Assembly: GCA_951813075.1 (NCBI GenBank)
Contig: OX638343.1
Location: forward strand, 186,001 to 250,000
DNA from: Arenicellales bacterium
GTDB lineage: Bacteria > Pseudomonadota > Gammaproteobacteria > Arenicellales > JAJDZL01
Length of the DNA: 64,000 nt
Direction of reading: 5' to 3'
Shown: in pieces, positions 17,563 through 27,700 of the stretch
How positions within the stretch are numbered: position 1 is the first letter of the stretch
Layout of the letters: the number at the start of each line of letters is the position of its first letter
Notes under the pieces: model-generated
Told to the model about the DNA's origin: nothing
The model's input: only the letters and a program-made list of their open reading frames with translations
Databases searched by the model: none
Translations under genes and position numbers: made by a program

Positions 17563-18009
17563 TCAGTTATCCACCCAACCATCGTCACTACTGTTGCTCA
17601 GTCTTTGCGTGAGTAAAGCTATCAATTTGGTATTTTGGTCAAATTGTTCATCCGTTGACTCTATAAGAACGTCAAACAGGGCAGACATGAATTCATGTTG
17701 AACTTCATGCTTGTCGCCGGTCTGTGTTACCCACCTATCGTAAACCGATCGAATACCACTTGGTGAGTCGTTGCTGAGCATTTCAACAACGACAGAGTGC
17801 AGACCGATATGTGCGAACGGGTCGGGCTCATCAGCGTCGAATTCATGGGCTTCAAAGGTCTTCCGATTTGATAACACACTATGCGTTTCCGGGTGCATTT
17901 CGATAATTCTCCCGACTTGCTTTTCCAGTGCACTAAGAGGTTTTTTTGCTTGAATCTTCTCCCAAAGGTCGAATAAAAAGCTTCGTTGTTCGGAATCAGC
18001 CAACATCAT
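17563..18009 (-). CDS. DUF1841 family protein
   Basis: A 148-residue soluble protein of the DUF1841 family, found widely in beta- and gammaproteobacteria; its function is unknown. Family hallmarks are the N-terminal LFDLWEKIQAKKPLSALE segment, an IIEMHPETHSVL stretch, the central PFAHIGLHSVVVEML motif with a conserved histidine pair, GIRSVYDRW, and a C-terminal HEVQHEFMSALFDVL motif. The conserved histidines suggest a metal site, but this is inference. It lies downstream of nth with a 21-base gap, in the order metG, rnfB-like, nth, DUF1841 on the minus strand, probably as part of one transcript. Confidence 0.85.
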   Translation of the reverse strand: MMLADSEQRSFLFDLWEKIQAKKPLSALEKQVGRIIEMHPETHSVLSNRKTFEAHEFDADEPDPFAHIGLHSVVVEMLSNDSPSGIRSVYDRWVTQTGDKHEVQHEFMSALFDVLIESTDEQFDQNTKLIALLTQRLSNSSDDGWVDN

Positions 18010-18030
18010 TGATTTTCCATATATGTTTGT

Positions 18031-18678
18031 TTATTTGGAGTTCGCAATTGCGAATCGATCAGTGTACTCACATAGGTCGAATATCAGGCATGAGCCGCAA
18101 GAAGGCTTTCTTGCAGTGCATACATACCGACCATGCAGGATCAGCCAGTGATGTGCATCCACAACGAATTCTTTCGGAACAACTTTCAGGAGTTTCTGTT
18201 CGACATGATCAACGTTTTTTCCTGGAGCGATTCCAATCCTGTTGCTAATGCGGAATATGTGAGTATCGACTGCGATAGTCGGCTTCCCGAAGGCTGTGTT
18301 GAGAATGACGTTGGCTGTTTTTCGTCCGACGCCTGGAAGTGCTTCCAATTCTTCCCGGGTCTCAGGAACTTTTCCGTTGTGATCTCCGAGCAGTATCTCC
18401 GAAATCCGAATCAGGTTATTAGCTTTACTGTTAAATAGACCGATTGTCCTGATCAATTCTGTAACTCTCTCAATTCCCAAATCGAAAAGAGATTGCGCAT
18501 CGGGTGCTTCCTTGAACAACTGTTCGGTTGCGCCATTGACCGATTTATCTGTCGCCTGAGCGGAAAGGACGACAGCGACAAGCAATTGGAACGTACTTGA
18601 AAAGTTCAATTCAGTCGTCGGTTTCGGATTTGCGTCACGAAATCGAGTAAAAATTTCCCGCCGTTTGGTTGCGTTCAC
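18031..18678 (-). CDS. nth: Endonuclease III
   Basis: Nth is a bifunctional DNA glycosylase and AP lyase that removes oxidised pyrimidines. The 215-residue product is collinear with the E. coli enzyme. It has LLVAVVLSAQATDKSVN, the helix-hairpin-helix LEALPGVGRKTANVIL with the catalytic lysine, the catalytic aspartate in VDTHIFRISNR, and the C-terminal [4Fe-4S] pattern Cys-x6-Cys-x2-Cys-x5-Cys in CTARKPSCGSCLIFDLC. The GTG at 18678 overlaps the rnfB stop as GTGA, which decides the start; a longer reading to 18732 would sit inside rnfB. Confidence 0.95.
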   Translation of the reverse strand: MNATKRREIFTRFRDANPKPTTELNFSSTFQLLVAVVLSAQATDKSVNGATEQLFKEAPDAQSLFDLGIERVTELIRTIGLFNSKANNLIRISEILLGDHNGKVPETREELEALPGVGRKTANVILNTAFGKPTIAVDTHIFRISNRIGIAPGKNVDHVEQKLLKVVPKEFVVDAHHWLILHGRYVCTARKPSCGSCLIFDLCEYTDRFAIANSK

Positions 18679-19340
18679 TTTACTTTTCTGGCTGATTGTA
18701 ATCGTGCCGCCTTCTTGTTTGCCTGCTTCCATCTTCTCGAGCGTTCACGATTCACCGCTTCACGGATCTGTGATTTGAGATTTGTAAATTGTTCTGAATC
18801 TACAGTGACCTGATCGCCGCGGCTAACTCGTTCAAAATGCCTTTGTGCAAGGTTTTTCCACCGGGCGACTTCATCGTCACCGAATTCTTCCCAGAAATGG
18901 AAGCTGCCATCAACATCAACGTCAATCATCCTGATGCAGTCAACGGGACAGTGATCAACACACAGCTCGCACCCACTGCAGTTTCCTTCGATGATTGTAT
19001 GCAAGTGTTTCGCGGTCCCAATTATGGCATCAAGCGGGCAGGGTGGAATGCATAGCGTGCAGCCGATGCAGATATCCTCCTCTATTCTGGCAATTTTTCG
19101 ACCGGTGTATGGCTCGCAGTCTTCGGCAGGTGGAGGAATCGCCTTGTTTGTCAGTTTCGCAAGCGCACCCAGAGTTTCGGCACCGCCAGGTGGGCATCGA
19201 TTAATATCCGACTTCCCTTCGGCAATGGCACGCGCGTATTCCAGACAGCGGGGGTAACCGCACATCGTACACTGGGTTTGTGGCAGACAACGATTGATTT
19301 CCTCAGGCGTTGTCCGCGATGTGATACACGAAGATTCCAA
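18675..19340 (-). CDS. rnfB: RnfB-like ferredoxin (stand-alone, no membrane anchor)
   Basis: An RnfB/RsxB-type electron-transfer protein. The N-terminal cluster motif CLPQTQCTMCGYPRC is followed by a CPPGG cysteine, as in RnfB. Two ferredoxin [4Fe-4S] motifs follow: CIGCTLCIPPCP and CSGCELCVDHCP. The hydrophobic N-terminal anchor of true RnfB is missing, and no other rnf genes are adjacent; such short forms next to metG and nth are seen in several gammaproteobacteria. The C-terminal 70 residues are charged. The start is uncertain: TTG at 19340, just after the metG stop, is preferred; a GTG at 19394 inside metG is possible. Its partner is unknown. Confidence 0.85.
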   Translation of the reverse strand: MESSCITSRTTPEEINRCLPQTQCTMCGYPRCLEYARAIAEGKSDINRCPPGGAETLGALAKLTNKAIPPPAEDCEPYTGRKIARIEEDICIGCTLCIPPCPLDAIIGTAKHLHTIIEGNCSGCELCVDHCPVDCIRMIDVDVDGSFHFWEEFGDDEVARWKNLAQRHFERVSRGDQVTVDSEQFTNLKSQIREAVNRERSRRWKQANKKAARLQSARKVK

Positions 19341-19342
19341 AA

Positions 19343-21331
19343 TTAACTGACTCTCTGGCCAGGGCCGACTTCGTCCCCCGGATCGATCAGCCACAGACTA
19401 TCATCATCACCGGCCGCCAGAAGCATTCCTTCCGACGTGCCAAACTTCATTTTGCGGGGTGCGAGGTTTGCTACAATCACCACCGTCCGTCCAACCAGCG
19501 ATTCAGGATCATAAAATCCTTTGATCCCGGCAAATATTTGTCTGGTTTCAGTGCCAATATCAACTGTGAGCCTGATCAGTTTGTCAGAGTCGGCTACATC
19601 CTCGGCTTCAAGAACCTTTGCTGTACGAAGATCGACTTTCGAAAATTCGTCAATGGAAATCTCATTATTGGTTTCGGCCGAATCATCGGGGTAGGGTTCA
19701 ACACTTGCCGCAACTATGGCATCCACATTTTTCTTCTGAACTCTCTGCAACAGGTGAACATATCCGGAAATATCATGATCCAGCAAGGGCGAATCGATAC
19801 GATTCCACTGATCAACCGGGTCATTGAGAAATTCTGCGACCCGTTGAGCCAGTTTCGGTACCACTGGCGCCAGATAGTGAACTAGAACTCTGAACATATT
19901 GAGTCCCTGCGTGCAGACGCTCTGAAGTTTTTCGCGCTGTACCGGATCTTTTACAAGTACCCACGGCTTCTGGTCATTGACATATTGATTGGCAATATCA
20001 GCCAGTGCCATGATCTCTCTCATCGCCTTACTGAACTGGCGACCTTCATAGGCTTCCGTAATCGAAGCGCGTGCATCAGTCAGTACTCGATAAAGGTCCA
20101 TGTCATCAAGTTGCGGGCTGAGTTTCCCATTGAAGTTTTTTGTGATAAATCCCGCACAGCGGCTTGCGATATTTACAACTTTTCCGACCAGGTCCGAATT
20201 GATTCGCTGAATGAAATCCTCAAGATTCAGATCGATATCCTCAATCCGATCATTCAGCTTTGCTGCGTAGTAATATCGAATGTATTCCGGGTCCAGGTAA
20301 TTCAGATAAGTGCGCGCCGTGATGAATGTTCCTCTGGACTTCGACATTTTTGTACCGTTGACCGTGAGGAATCCGTGTGTATAGACGTTTGTCGGTTTTC
20401 GAAATCCGGCGCCGTGCAGCATGGCTGGCCAGAACAGGGTATGGAAATACAGAATGTCCTTGCCGATAAAGTTGTAAAGCTCGGTTTCCTTATCATCTTT
20501 CCAAAATGCGTCGAAGTCGATGCCCTTGCGATCACACAAATTCTTGAAGCTGGCCATGTAACCAATCGGCGCGTCAAGCCAGACGTAAAAGTACTTGTCT
20601 TCCTCATCCGGAATCTCAAATCCGAAGTACGGTGCATCCCGGGAAATATCCCAGTCATTCAAACCAGCTTCGAACCACTCCTTAAGCTTGTTCTGTGCCT
20701 CAGTCTGAGAGATCTCTTCCGCGATCCACTTGTGTAACATGTCCGTGAAGTTACTGAGACGCACGAATAGGTGTTCAGATTGGCGAACTTCGGGTGGCTG
20801 GCCGGATAACACAGAAACCGGGTTTTTCAAATCAGAGGGTGTATATGTCGCTCCGCAGTTCTCACAACTGTCGCCGTATTGGTCCGGAGCGCCGCAACGC
20901 GGGCATTCGCCTTTCACGAATCGGTCTGGCAGAAACAAGCCCTCCTGCGCGTCGTATGCCTGACTGATTGTCTTACGGCGAATGTGTCCGCCATCTCTTA
21001 GCTTAAGGTAGACATATCGCGATAAAATCCGGTTCTCTTCTGAATGGGTGGAATGGTAATTGTCAAAACTGATGTTGAAATCCGAAAAATCTGCTTCGTG
21101 TTCTTTCTTGTAGTGTGCAATGAGTTCTTCCGGCTGGATTTTTTCTTCTCTGGCCTTCAGCATGATCGGGGTTCCGTGCGCGTCATCTGCACAAACGAAG
21201 TAACATTCATTGCCAGTCATACGCTGAAAGCGCACCCATATATCGGTCTGGATATGTTCCACCATGTGACCCAAATGAATTGGCCCATTGGCATACGGAA
21301 GTGCGGTAGTTACCAAGATTTTTCTGTGCAT
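19343..21331 (-). CDS. metG: Methionyl-tRNA synthetase
   Basis: MetG charges initiator and elongator tRNA-Met. The 662-residue product starts at the ATG at 21331 ([16 protein letters not shown]); 13 earlier in-frame codons are not typical of the family. The HIGH-type motif is GPIHLGHM, a four-cysteine zinc knuckle lies in [17 protein letters not shown], and KMSKSRG is the catalytic loop. The C-terminal EMAP-like tRNA-binding domain ([14 protein letters not shown] to the end) gives the dimeric long form. It heads a minus-strand set with the rnfB-like gene, nth and DUF1841. The upstream divergent region holds two perfect inverted repeats. Confidence 0.97.
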   Translation of the reverse strand: MHRKILVTTALPYANGPIHLGHMVEHIQTDIWVRFQRMTGNECYFVCADDAHGTPIMLKAREEKIQPEELIAHYKKEHEADFSDFNISFDNYHSTHSEENRILSRYVYLKLRDGGHIRRKTISQAYDAQEGLFLPDRFVKGECPRCGAPDQYGDSCENCGATYTPSDLKNPVSVLSGQPPEVRQSEHLFVRLSNFTDMLHKWIAEEISQTEAQNKLKEWFEAGLNDWDISRDAPYFGFEIPDEEDKYFYVWLDAPIGYMASFKNLCDRKGIDFDAFWKDDKETELYNFIGKDILYFHTLFWPAMLHGAGFRKPTNVYTHGFLTVNGTKMSKSRGTFITARTYLNYLDPEYIRYYYAAKLNDRIEDIDLNLEDFIQRINSDLVGKVVNIASRCAGFITKNFNGKLSPQLDDMDLYRVLTDARASITEAYEGRQFSKAMREIMALADIANQYVNDQKPWVLVKDPVQREKLQSVCTQGLNMFRVLVHYLAPVVPKLAQRVAEFLNDPVDQWNRIDSPLLDHDISGYVHLLQRVQKKNVDAIVAASVEPYPDDSAETNNEISIDEFSKVDLRTAKVLEAEDVADSDKLIRLTVDIGTETRQIFAGIKGFYDPESLVGRTVVIVANLAPRKMKFGTSEGMLLAAGDDDSLWLIDPGDEVGPGQRVS

Positions 21332-21422
21332 TTCAATCTGCTGGATTACGGTATCCAATCGGTTCGTCAACAGTTGGTGGTATGCTACAATAACCTCATA
21401 CCGACCCGATGTAGAAGTTGTT

Positions 21423-21442
21423 CGCTGTAGCCGGGTACAGCG
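21423..21442. repeat. Inverted repeat in the metG/apbC divergent region (first)
   Basis: CGCTGTA and TACAGCG are perfect 7-base arms around GCCGGG. The inner words read CTGT-N8-ACAG, the spacing of a LexA box, but the centre is GC-rich instead of AT-rich. It could be an operator or a hairpin in the metG leader. Confidence 0.5.
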
Positions 21443-21473
21443 GATATTATTGTATATTCATATCACTAGCATG

Positions 21474-21496
21474 GGACAGCAATAAATCTGCTGTCC
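21474..21496. repeat. Inverted repeat in the metG/apbC divergent region (second)
   Basis: GGACAGCA and TGCTGTCC are perfect 8-base arms around a 7-base loop, ending 38 bases before the apbC start. No T-run follows on either strand, so a terminator is unlikely; an operator or leader hairpin is possible. Confidence 0.55.
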
Positions 21497-21534
21497 GATC
21501 AGTATTGGTGTTGACTTGCCAAATTTGACGTTTT

Positions 21535-22626
21535 ATGCAGACTACAACAAAAGCTGATATCGAATCAGTCCTATCAAAGATTAAAGATCCGCATACTGGG
21601 ACTGGTCTGACTGCCGACAAGAAAATCAAGGTTGTTTCACTTGAGAATGGTACGGTGCGTGTCGATGTGGCGTTGGGTTATCCCGCAAAAAGCTGGCACG
21701 AATCGTTAAGAACTGCCATCAACAATGAAATTGCTGGAATGTCCGGAATCTCGCAAGTTGACGTGGAGTTCAATACCAAGATTTCCTCACATACTGTCCA
21801 GGATGGCGTCTCACCGATTTCCGGAATCAAGAACATGATTGCGGTCGGATCAGGGAAGGGCGGTGTAGGCAAGTCGACCGTCTCTGTGAATCTGGCACTG
21901 GCACTATCCGCAGAAGGTGCTCGAGTTGGAATCCTGGATGCCGACATCTACGGCCCGAGTCAACCGCGAATGCTCGGTGTAACCGGTAAAGCCCAGACGA
22001 AGGATGGGAAAACGATGCAGCCGATCTATAGCTATCATCTTCAAGCCATGTCAATCGGTTTTCTGATCGATGAGGAGAGCCCGATGATCTGGCGAGGCCC
22101 AATGGTGACGCAGGCACTGGAACAGTTACTGAAACAGACGGCATGGGACGATTTGGACTATCTGATCATTGACCTGCCGCCTGGGACCGGTGATACGCAA
22201 CTGACACTGGCGCAGCGTGTGCCTGTGAGTGGTGCTCTCATAGTTACCACACCTCAGGATATTGCATTGCTTGATGCGCGCAAAGCCTACCGCATGTTTG
22301 AGAAAGTCAAGATTGAAGTGCTTGGAATAGTTGAGAACATGAGTGTACACATTTGTAGTCAATGTGGCCATCAGGAGCATATATTTGGTCAAGGCGGAGG
22401 CGAACGTATGGCAAGCGAATACGAAATCAGTTATCTGGGAGGGGTTCCGCTTGACCGTCAGATTCGCAGTGATGCAGATGGTGGAAAACCTACTGTGGTG
22501 AGCGACCCTGATGGTGAGATTGCTGGCAGATATCGAGAAATCGCGCGAACTATGGCAGCTCGGCTATCCGCAAAGAAAAAAGACTTTACGAGTGACTTCC
22601 CGTCAATTGTGATTCAAAATACCTGA
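21535..22626 (+). CDS. apbC: Iron-sulfur cluster carrier ATPase ApbC/Mrp
   Basis: A P-loop NTPase of the Mrp/NBP35 family that carries and delivers [4Fe-4S] clusters in the cytoplasm. The 363-residue protein has an N-terminal DUF59/MIP18 domain (about residues 1-85), a deviant Walker A GSGKGGVGKST near residue 103, the DADIYGPSQPRMLG switch region, the DLPPGTGDTQLTL motif, and the cluster-binding CSQCG pair near residue 270. It is divergent from metG, a frequent arrangement in proteobacteria. dcd follows after 15 bases and is probably co-transcribed. Confidence 0.95.
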   Translation: MQTTTKADIESVLSKIKDPHTGTGLTADKKIKVVSLENGTVRVDVALGYPAKSWHESLRTAINNEIAGMSGISQVDVEFNTKISSHTVQDGVSPISGIKNMIAVGSGKGGVGKSTVSVNLALALSAEGARVGILDADIYGPSQPRMLGVTGKAQTKDGKTMQPIYSYHLQAMSIGFLIDEESPMIWRGPMVTQALEQLLKQTAWDDLDYLIIDLPPGTGDTQLTLAQRVPVSGALIVTTPQDIALLDARKAYRMFEKVKIEVLGIVENMSVHICSQCGHQEHIFGQGGGERMASEYEISYLGGVPLDRQIRSDADGGKPTVVSDPDGEIAGRYREIARTMAARLSAKKKDFTSDFPSIVIQNT

Positions 22627-22641
22627 CACCCGAAATTTATT

Positions 22642-23208
22642 TTGTCCATCAAGTCAGACAAATGGATCCGCCAGATGGCGAGTCAGCACGGGATGATTGA
22701 CCCTTTTGAGCCGGGGCAGGTCAGCAGTGTTGACGGTAACCGTGTCATCTCCTTTGGAACATCGAGTTACGGTTACGATATTCGCTGCTCAAACGAATTC
22801 AAGATATTCACAAACATCAACGCTGCAACCGTCGATCCTAAAAATTTTTCGGAGGATAGTTTTGTAGATGTTAATTCCGATGTCTGCATCATCCCGCCAA
22901 ATTCATTCGCACTCGCCCGAACAGTGGAGTATTTCAGAATCCCCCGGTCCGTGTTGACTATCTGCCTCGGGAAGTCAACGTACGCGCGTTGCGGCGTGAT
23001 TGTCAATGTCACACCATTCGAGCCGGAATGGGAGGGATATGCCACTCTTGAGTTTTCCAATACGACACCTCTGCCAGCAAAAATCTACGCCAATGAAGGA
23101 GTTGCCCAAGTGATATTTTTTGAGGCTGACGATCACTGCGAAACTTCTTACAAGGATCGTAATGGCAAATATCAGGGGCAGGTCGGAGTAACCTTGCCTG
23201 TAACTTGA
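22642..23208 (+). CDS. dcd: dCTP deaminase
   Basis: Dcd deaminates dCTP to dUTP, feeding thymidylate synthesis. The 188-residue product matches the usual length and starts [13 protein letters not shown] from a TTG codon, 15 bases after apbC. Conserved parts include SYGYDIRC, the [23 protein letters not shown] run containing the catalytic glutamate, and the C-terminal lid ending [11 protein letters not shown]. The apbC-dcd pair is common in gammaproteobacteria, supporting the assignment. Confidence 0.96.
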   Translation: MSIKSDKWIRQMASQHGMIDPFEPGQVSSVDGNRVISFGTSSYGYDIRCSNEFKIFTNINAATVDPKNFSEDSFVDVNSDVCIIPPNSFALARTVEYFRIPRSVLTICLGKSTYARCGVIVNVTPFEPEWEGYATLEFSNTTPLPAKIYANEGVAQVIFFEADDHCETSYKDRNGKYQGQVGVTLPVT

Positions 23209-23534
23209 CGATCCCTGATTTGGATGCAGTCTTCGAAGAGCGTGTCTGAACTTGTTAGGGACCGATCAGGCCGGGTTTGATTTTGACAAACTTCCAGTAT
23301 GTGCACAAGATGATCAGTAAGACAAATCATACGATTGCGCGGACGAGTTTTACAACATGATCGATGTTATAAAACAACTCAATCAAAGATTGGACGGAAG
23401 GACGCAGTTCAAAACCGAGCGCGCTCTGGAGTTTACAAGTCGATCAAGATTGTTGCGTCCAATCATTTCTTTTTACAGATTGATTGAAGCAAGCGACACC
23501 ACATGTTCACGTGGGGTGTCTGGAGGTGTCACTG
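23209..23534. other. Intergenic region before aroC with a hairpin
   Basis: No convincing gene. A consensus TTGACA lies at 23283-23288 but its -10 partner is weak. A hairpin with arms GACACC (23495-23500) and GGTGTC (23515-23520) ends just before the aroC Shine-Dalgarno GGAGG (23522-23526) and could influence its translation. A 62-codon opening at 23357-23545 overlaps the aroC start and has no family features. Confidence 0.5.
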
Positions 23535-24698
23535 GTGTCCGGTAATTTTTTCGGTACGATTTTCAGACTGGCGACTTTCGGCGAGAGCCATGGGCCAGCC
23601 ATTGGATGTATCGTCGACGGCTGCCCGCCGGGAATGGAACTGTCCGAGGCCGACATTCAACCGGAATTAGATCGCAGGAAGCCGGGTACATCCAGGTTCA
23701 CCACTCAGCGGCGAGAATCCGATCAGGTTGAGATTCTTTCAGGGGTTTATGAGAACAAGACAACCGGTACACCGATCGGTCTGATCATTCGCAATACAGA
23801 ACAACGATCTCGAGACTATTCGAAAATTCAAGACCGTTACCGTCCAGGGCATGCTGATTACACCTACGCAAGAAAATATGGAATTCGCGATCATCGCGGT
23901 GGAGGAAGATCTTCAGCTCGGGAAACCGCGTTGCGAGTGGCCGCAGGTGCAATTGCGAAGAAATATTTACAGCTACGGTTTGGCACAACGATTCGTGGCT
24001 GTGTGTCTGAAATTGGAACCATTCGAGCGGAATCACACGAATGGGGAGATGTTGAGCAAAATCCGTTTTTCTGGCCGTGTCAAAGTCAGGTGCCGCAACT
24101 GGAGACGTATATCGATCAGCTTCGCAAACAGGGAAACTCGGTGGGAGCCTGCATCATGGTCGAGGCGAATGGAGTTCCAACTGGATGGGGCGAACCACTC
24201 TATGCGCGTCTTGATGCTGAAATTGCTGGTGCCATGATGGGAATCAATGCAGTAAAAGGCGTGGAGATTGGTGCTGGGTTTGACAGTGTATCAATGACCG
24301 GGTCCGACTACCGTGACGAGATGACAGCGGCTGGGTTCCTTTCAAACAATGCCGGAGGCATCGCCGGTGGTATATCGACCGGGCAGCCGATAACAGTTTC
24401 TGTTGCATTCAAACCAACCTCGAGCATTCTGGTTCCGGGAACCACGGTCAATCGCCAAGGTGAGAATGTGGAGGTTTCTGTCACCGGACGGCACGATCCT
24501 TGCGTCGGTTTGCGAGCTGCGCCTATTGCTGAAGCAATGCTGGCACTTGTACTCATGGACATGGCTCTCAGACACCGCGCCCAAAATGCAGATGTCATCC
24601 CGGACGCCCCTGATATTCCGGGTATTGTCACTGACCCGGATAGCGAATCTGTCGCCTCTGAAGATTCAGCAACTTTTGAAGCGTCAGGCGAAGACTGA
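23535..24698 (+). CDS. aroC: Chorismate synthase
   Basis: AroC converts 5-enolpyruvylshikimate-3-phosphate to chorismate with reduced FMN, the last common step to aromatic amino acids. From the GTG at 23535 the protein is 387 residues and starts [20 protein letters not shown], the family N terminus. GGAGG lies eight bases upstream and supports this start; an earlier ATG at 23484 is not conserved. Signatures include GRSSARET and the C-terminal [18 protein letters not shown]. The last 30 or so residues are an acidic, variable tail. Confidence 0.97.
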   Translation: MSGNFFGTIFRLATFGESHGPAIGCIVDGCPPGMELSEADIQPELDRRKPGTSRFTTQRRESDQVEILSGVYENKTTGTPIGLIIRNTEQRSRDYSKIQDRYRPGHADYTYARKYGIRDHRGGGRSSARETALRVAAGAIAKKYLQLRFGTTIRGCVSEIGTIRAESHEWGDVEQNPFFWPCQSQVPQLETYIDQLRKQGNSVGACIMVEANGVPTGWGEPLYARLDAEIAGAMMGINAVKGVEIGAGFDSVSMTGSDYRDEMTAAGFLSNNAGGIAGGISTGQPITVSVAFKPTSSILVPGTTVNRQGENVEVSVTGRHDPCVGLRAAPIAEAMLALVLMDMALRHRAQNADVIPDAPDIPGIVTDPDSESVASEDSATFEASGED

Positions 24699-24750
24699 CT
24701 GAAGTTGCGTTATTCACAGATCAGGACTCGTTGCCTTACCACAGTCAGCG

Positions 24751-27700
24751 TTGGCGGAATCATATTCAAGCCGATCGAATGACCGATCGGATCTCAATCA
24801 GGTGAGTGAATTGCCCCAGCGTCGTTCCGAAAATGACACCGGCTATCTGAAGGTTCGTGGCGCCACACAGAACAATCTGAAGAACATCAGCCTTGATATA
24901 CCGCTCAAGGAACTGACTGTGATCACCGGAGTGAGTGGCTCAGGCAAGTCTTCATTGGCCTTTGACACGATCTACGCCGAAGGTCAGAGACGGTATGTTG
25001 AGACATTTTCCCCTTATGCTCGCCAGTTTCTGGATCGGATGGATCGGCCGAGGGTTGAATCAATTGACGGGGTACCGCCGGCGGTTGCCATCGATCAAGT
25101 GAATCCTGTTCGGTCGACGCGTTCGACAGTGGGCACGATGACCGAATTAAACGATCTTCTCAAGTTGTTGTTTTCGCGAGTCGCCTCTTTGTTTTGCTCG
25201 GGTTGTGGGACTCCGATTAGCGAGCAGACTCCCGAACAAATCGCGGATGCAATCATGTCCCAGTGGTCAAAATCGCGTCAGAATTCGTTATTGATTCAAG
25301 TTCTATTTCCTATCAATGTTCCAAAAGAACTCTCGACCGACTATGCAGCTGAATACCTGGCACGACAGGGTTATACGCGAATCGCTGGTCGTGACGGAGA
25401 GATCGTATTGGTGGTTCAGGACCGATTGCATTGCGCAGAAAAAAATCACTCGCGCTTGATTGAATCTGTCGAATCGGCATTAGACAGAGGCGCCGGTACG
25501 CTGTTTGTACAAAAGTTGGACAAGAATCGACAAGGTGTGGGAAGGTTGCATGAATATTCGGGTGGCCTGCGCTGTGCGGCCTGCGATATCAACTACAGTG
25601 AACCGGTTTCTAATCTATTTTCCTTCAATTCGCCAGTTGGTGCTTGCGAGACCTGCCGCGGTTTCGGACGCATTATGGGAATCGACTACGAGCAAGTGAT
25701 CCCTGATCATTCGTTGACGTTGCGACAGGGTGCAATCAAGGTTTTCCGTTCGCCTGTTTACAGCGAAAGCTACCGCGATATTCTTAATTATGCCGAGTCG
25801 AGTGGGATTGCGCTGGATGTGGCATGGAAAGACTTGAGCGAGGACGAGCGCGCCTGGGTGCTGGAAGGAGAGGGTAACTGGTACAGTGGGAAATGGTATG
25901 GAGTGAAGAAGTTCTTCAGGTGGCTGGAAGGCCGCAGGCACAGCATGCATGTCCGCGTTTTTCTATCGAAGTACAGAATCTACACAGAATGTCCAGATTG
26001 TTGTGGAGCCCAGCTCAAACCACAGGCGTTGAATTGGAGGGTCGGAAAACACTTGGAGGCTGGACAGGATGTCAGGCGAATCAGGCATCCGAATTACACC
26101 ATGTCGGATGATCAGTTTCTGAACATGCCTGGTATGTCGATTCATGAGATCGTATCGCTTCCAATCAGATCATGCCTTGAATTCTTTCGCAGAATCGAGT
26201 TTTCATCTGCCATGGATGAAGCTGCAGATATGCTGCTCAATGAAATTTGTGCCCGTTTGCAGTACTTGAATGATGTCGGATTGGGATACCTCAGCTTGAA
26301 CCGTCAGTCGCGAACGCTCAGTGGCGGGGAGGTTCAAAGAATCAATCTTACAACAGCGCTCGGCACGACATTGGTTAACACACTATTTGTGTTGGATGAA
26401 CCGACAATTGGTTTGCATTCTCGCGATGTTAGCAGGGTGGTGAATGTGCTTCATCGTTTGCGTCAGGCGGGTAATACACTGCTTGTGGTGGAACATGAAG
26501 AACAGGTGATACGTGCAGCAGGAAAAGTTCTGGACATCGGTCCCGGGCCGGGAGAAAAGGGTGGCAAGGTTGTACATTTTGGCTCACTTGGCGAGTTGAT
26601 GGAGAGCTGCGATTCGGTTACCGCCAAGTGCCTGAAAGATGGCGACTATATGCCCGCCCACTTGTTGACCGCATCCCCTGATTCAGACCGGGAAATTGTG
26701 ATCAGAGGTGCGCGACAGCACAATCTCAAAGGGATTGATGTTTCGATTCCTCTGAATAAGATGGTTTGTGTCACGGGAGTGAGCGGTTCGGGTAAATCGA
26801 CTTTGGTCGAAGAGGTGCTGTACCGCGGAATACTTCGCAGTCAGGGGAAGTCGACACAGATGCCGGGTCAATTCAGTGAGTTGGCAGGCATTGATCAACT
26901 GACTGATGTCGTGATGGTTTCGCAAGCGCAAATCGGCAAGACTACACGATCGAACCCGGTCAGTTATGTCGGTGCGCTAACCGCAATTCGCGAGTTGCTG
27001 GCACAGGAACCGCTTGCGATCAGCAGAGGGTATACCGCTGGATATTTCAGTTTTAATTCGGACCTCGGGCGTTGTTCGACATGTCGTGGTACCGGATTTG
27101 AACATATTGAGATGCAATTCCTGAGTGATGTGTATCTTCGCTGCCCCGACTGTGACGGCACTCGATTCCGTTCTGAAATTTGTGACGTACGAATCAAGCC
27201 GGCTTCGCAAACACAGCGCGACGACTCGGGCTCAGCCAAGTCTATCGTTGAAATTTTGGAGATGACAGTTGCAGAGGCATTTGAGTTCTTTGTCGACAAT
27301 AAGAAAATAGTCAACGCCTTGTCGCCGCTGGTAGATGTTGGATTGGAGTACCTGAAACTTGGACAACCAATTCCAACATTGAGTGGTGGAGAGGCTCAGA
27401 GGCTCAAACTGGCAGCGCATGTCGGCAAGAGCAGTCGCCAAATTCGAAACCAGGGGCACATACTGTTTCTATTTGATGAGCCGACGACAGGGTTGCATTT
27501 TACTGATGTGTCAAGACTTGCCACTTCGTTGAATAAGTTGATTGATGGCGGTAACTCAGTCATAGTGATTGAACACAACCTTGATCTGATCTCGTGTGCC
27601 GACTGGGTTATTGACCTTGGACCTGAAGGTGGTGATTTTGGTGGCCAGCTGATCGCCGAAGGCACGCCCGAAGAATTAGCCAAAAGAGGCAAGACGTCAA

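Noticed and set aside
19985..20737. 250-codon plus-strand open frame
   Set aside because: Antisense to metG, whose motifs are all intact; no family features.
23357..23545. 62-codon frame before aroC
   Set aside because: Overlaps the aroC start, with no ribosome site or family features.
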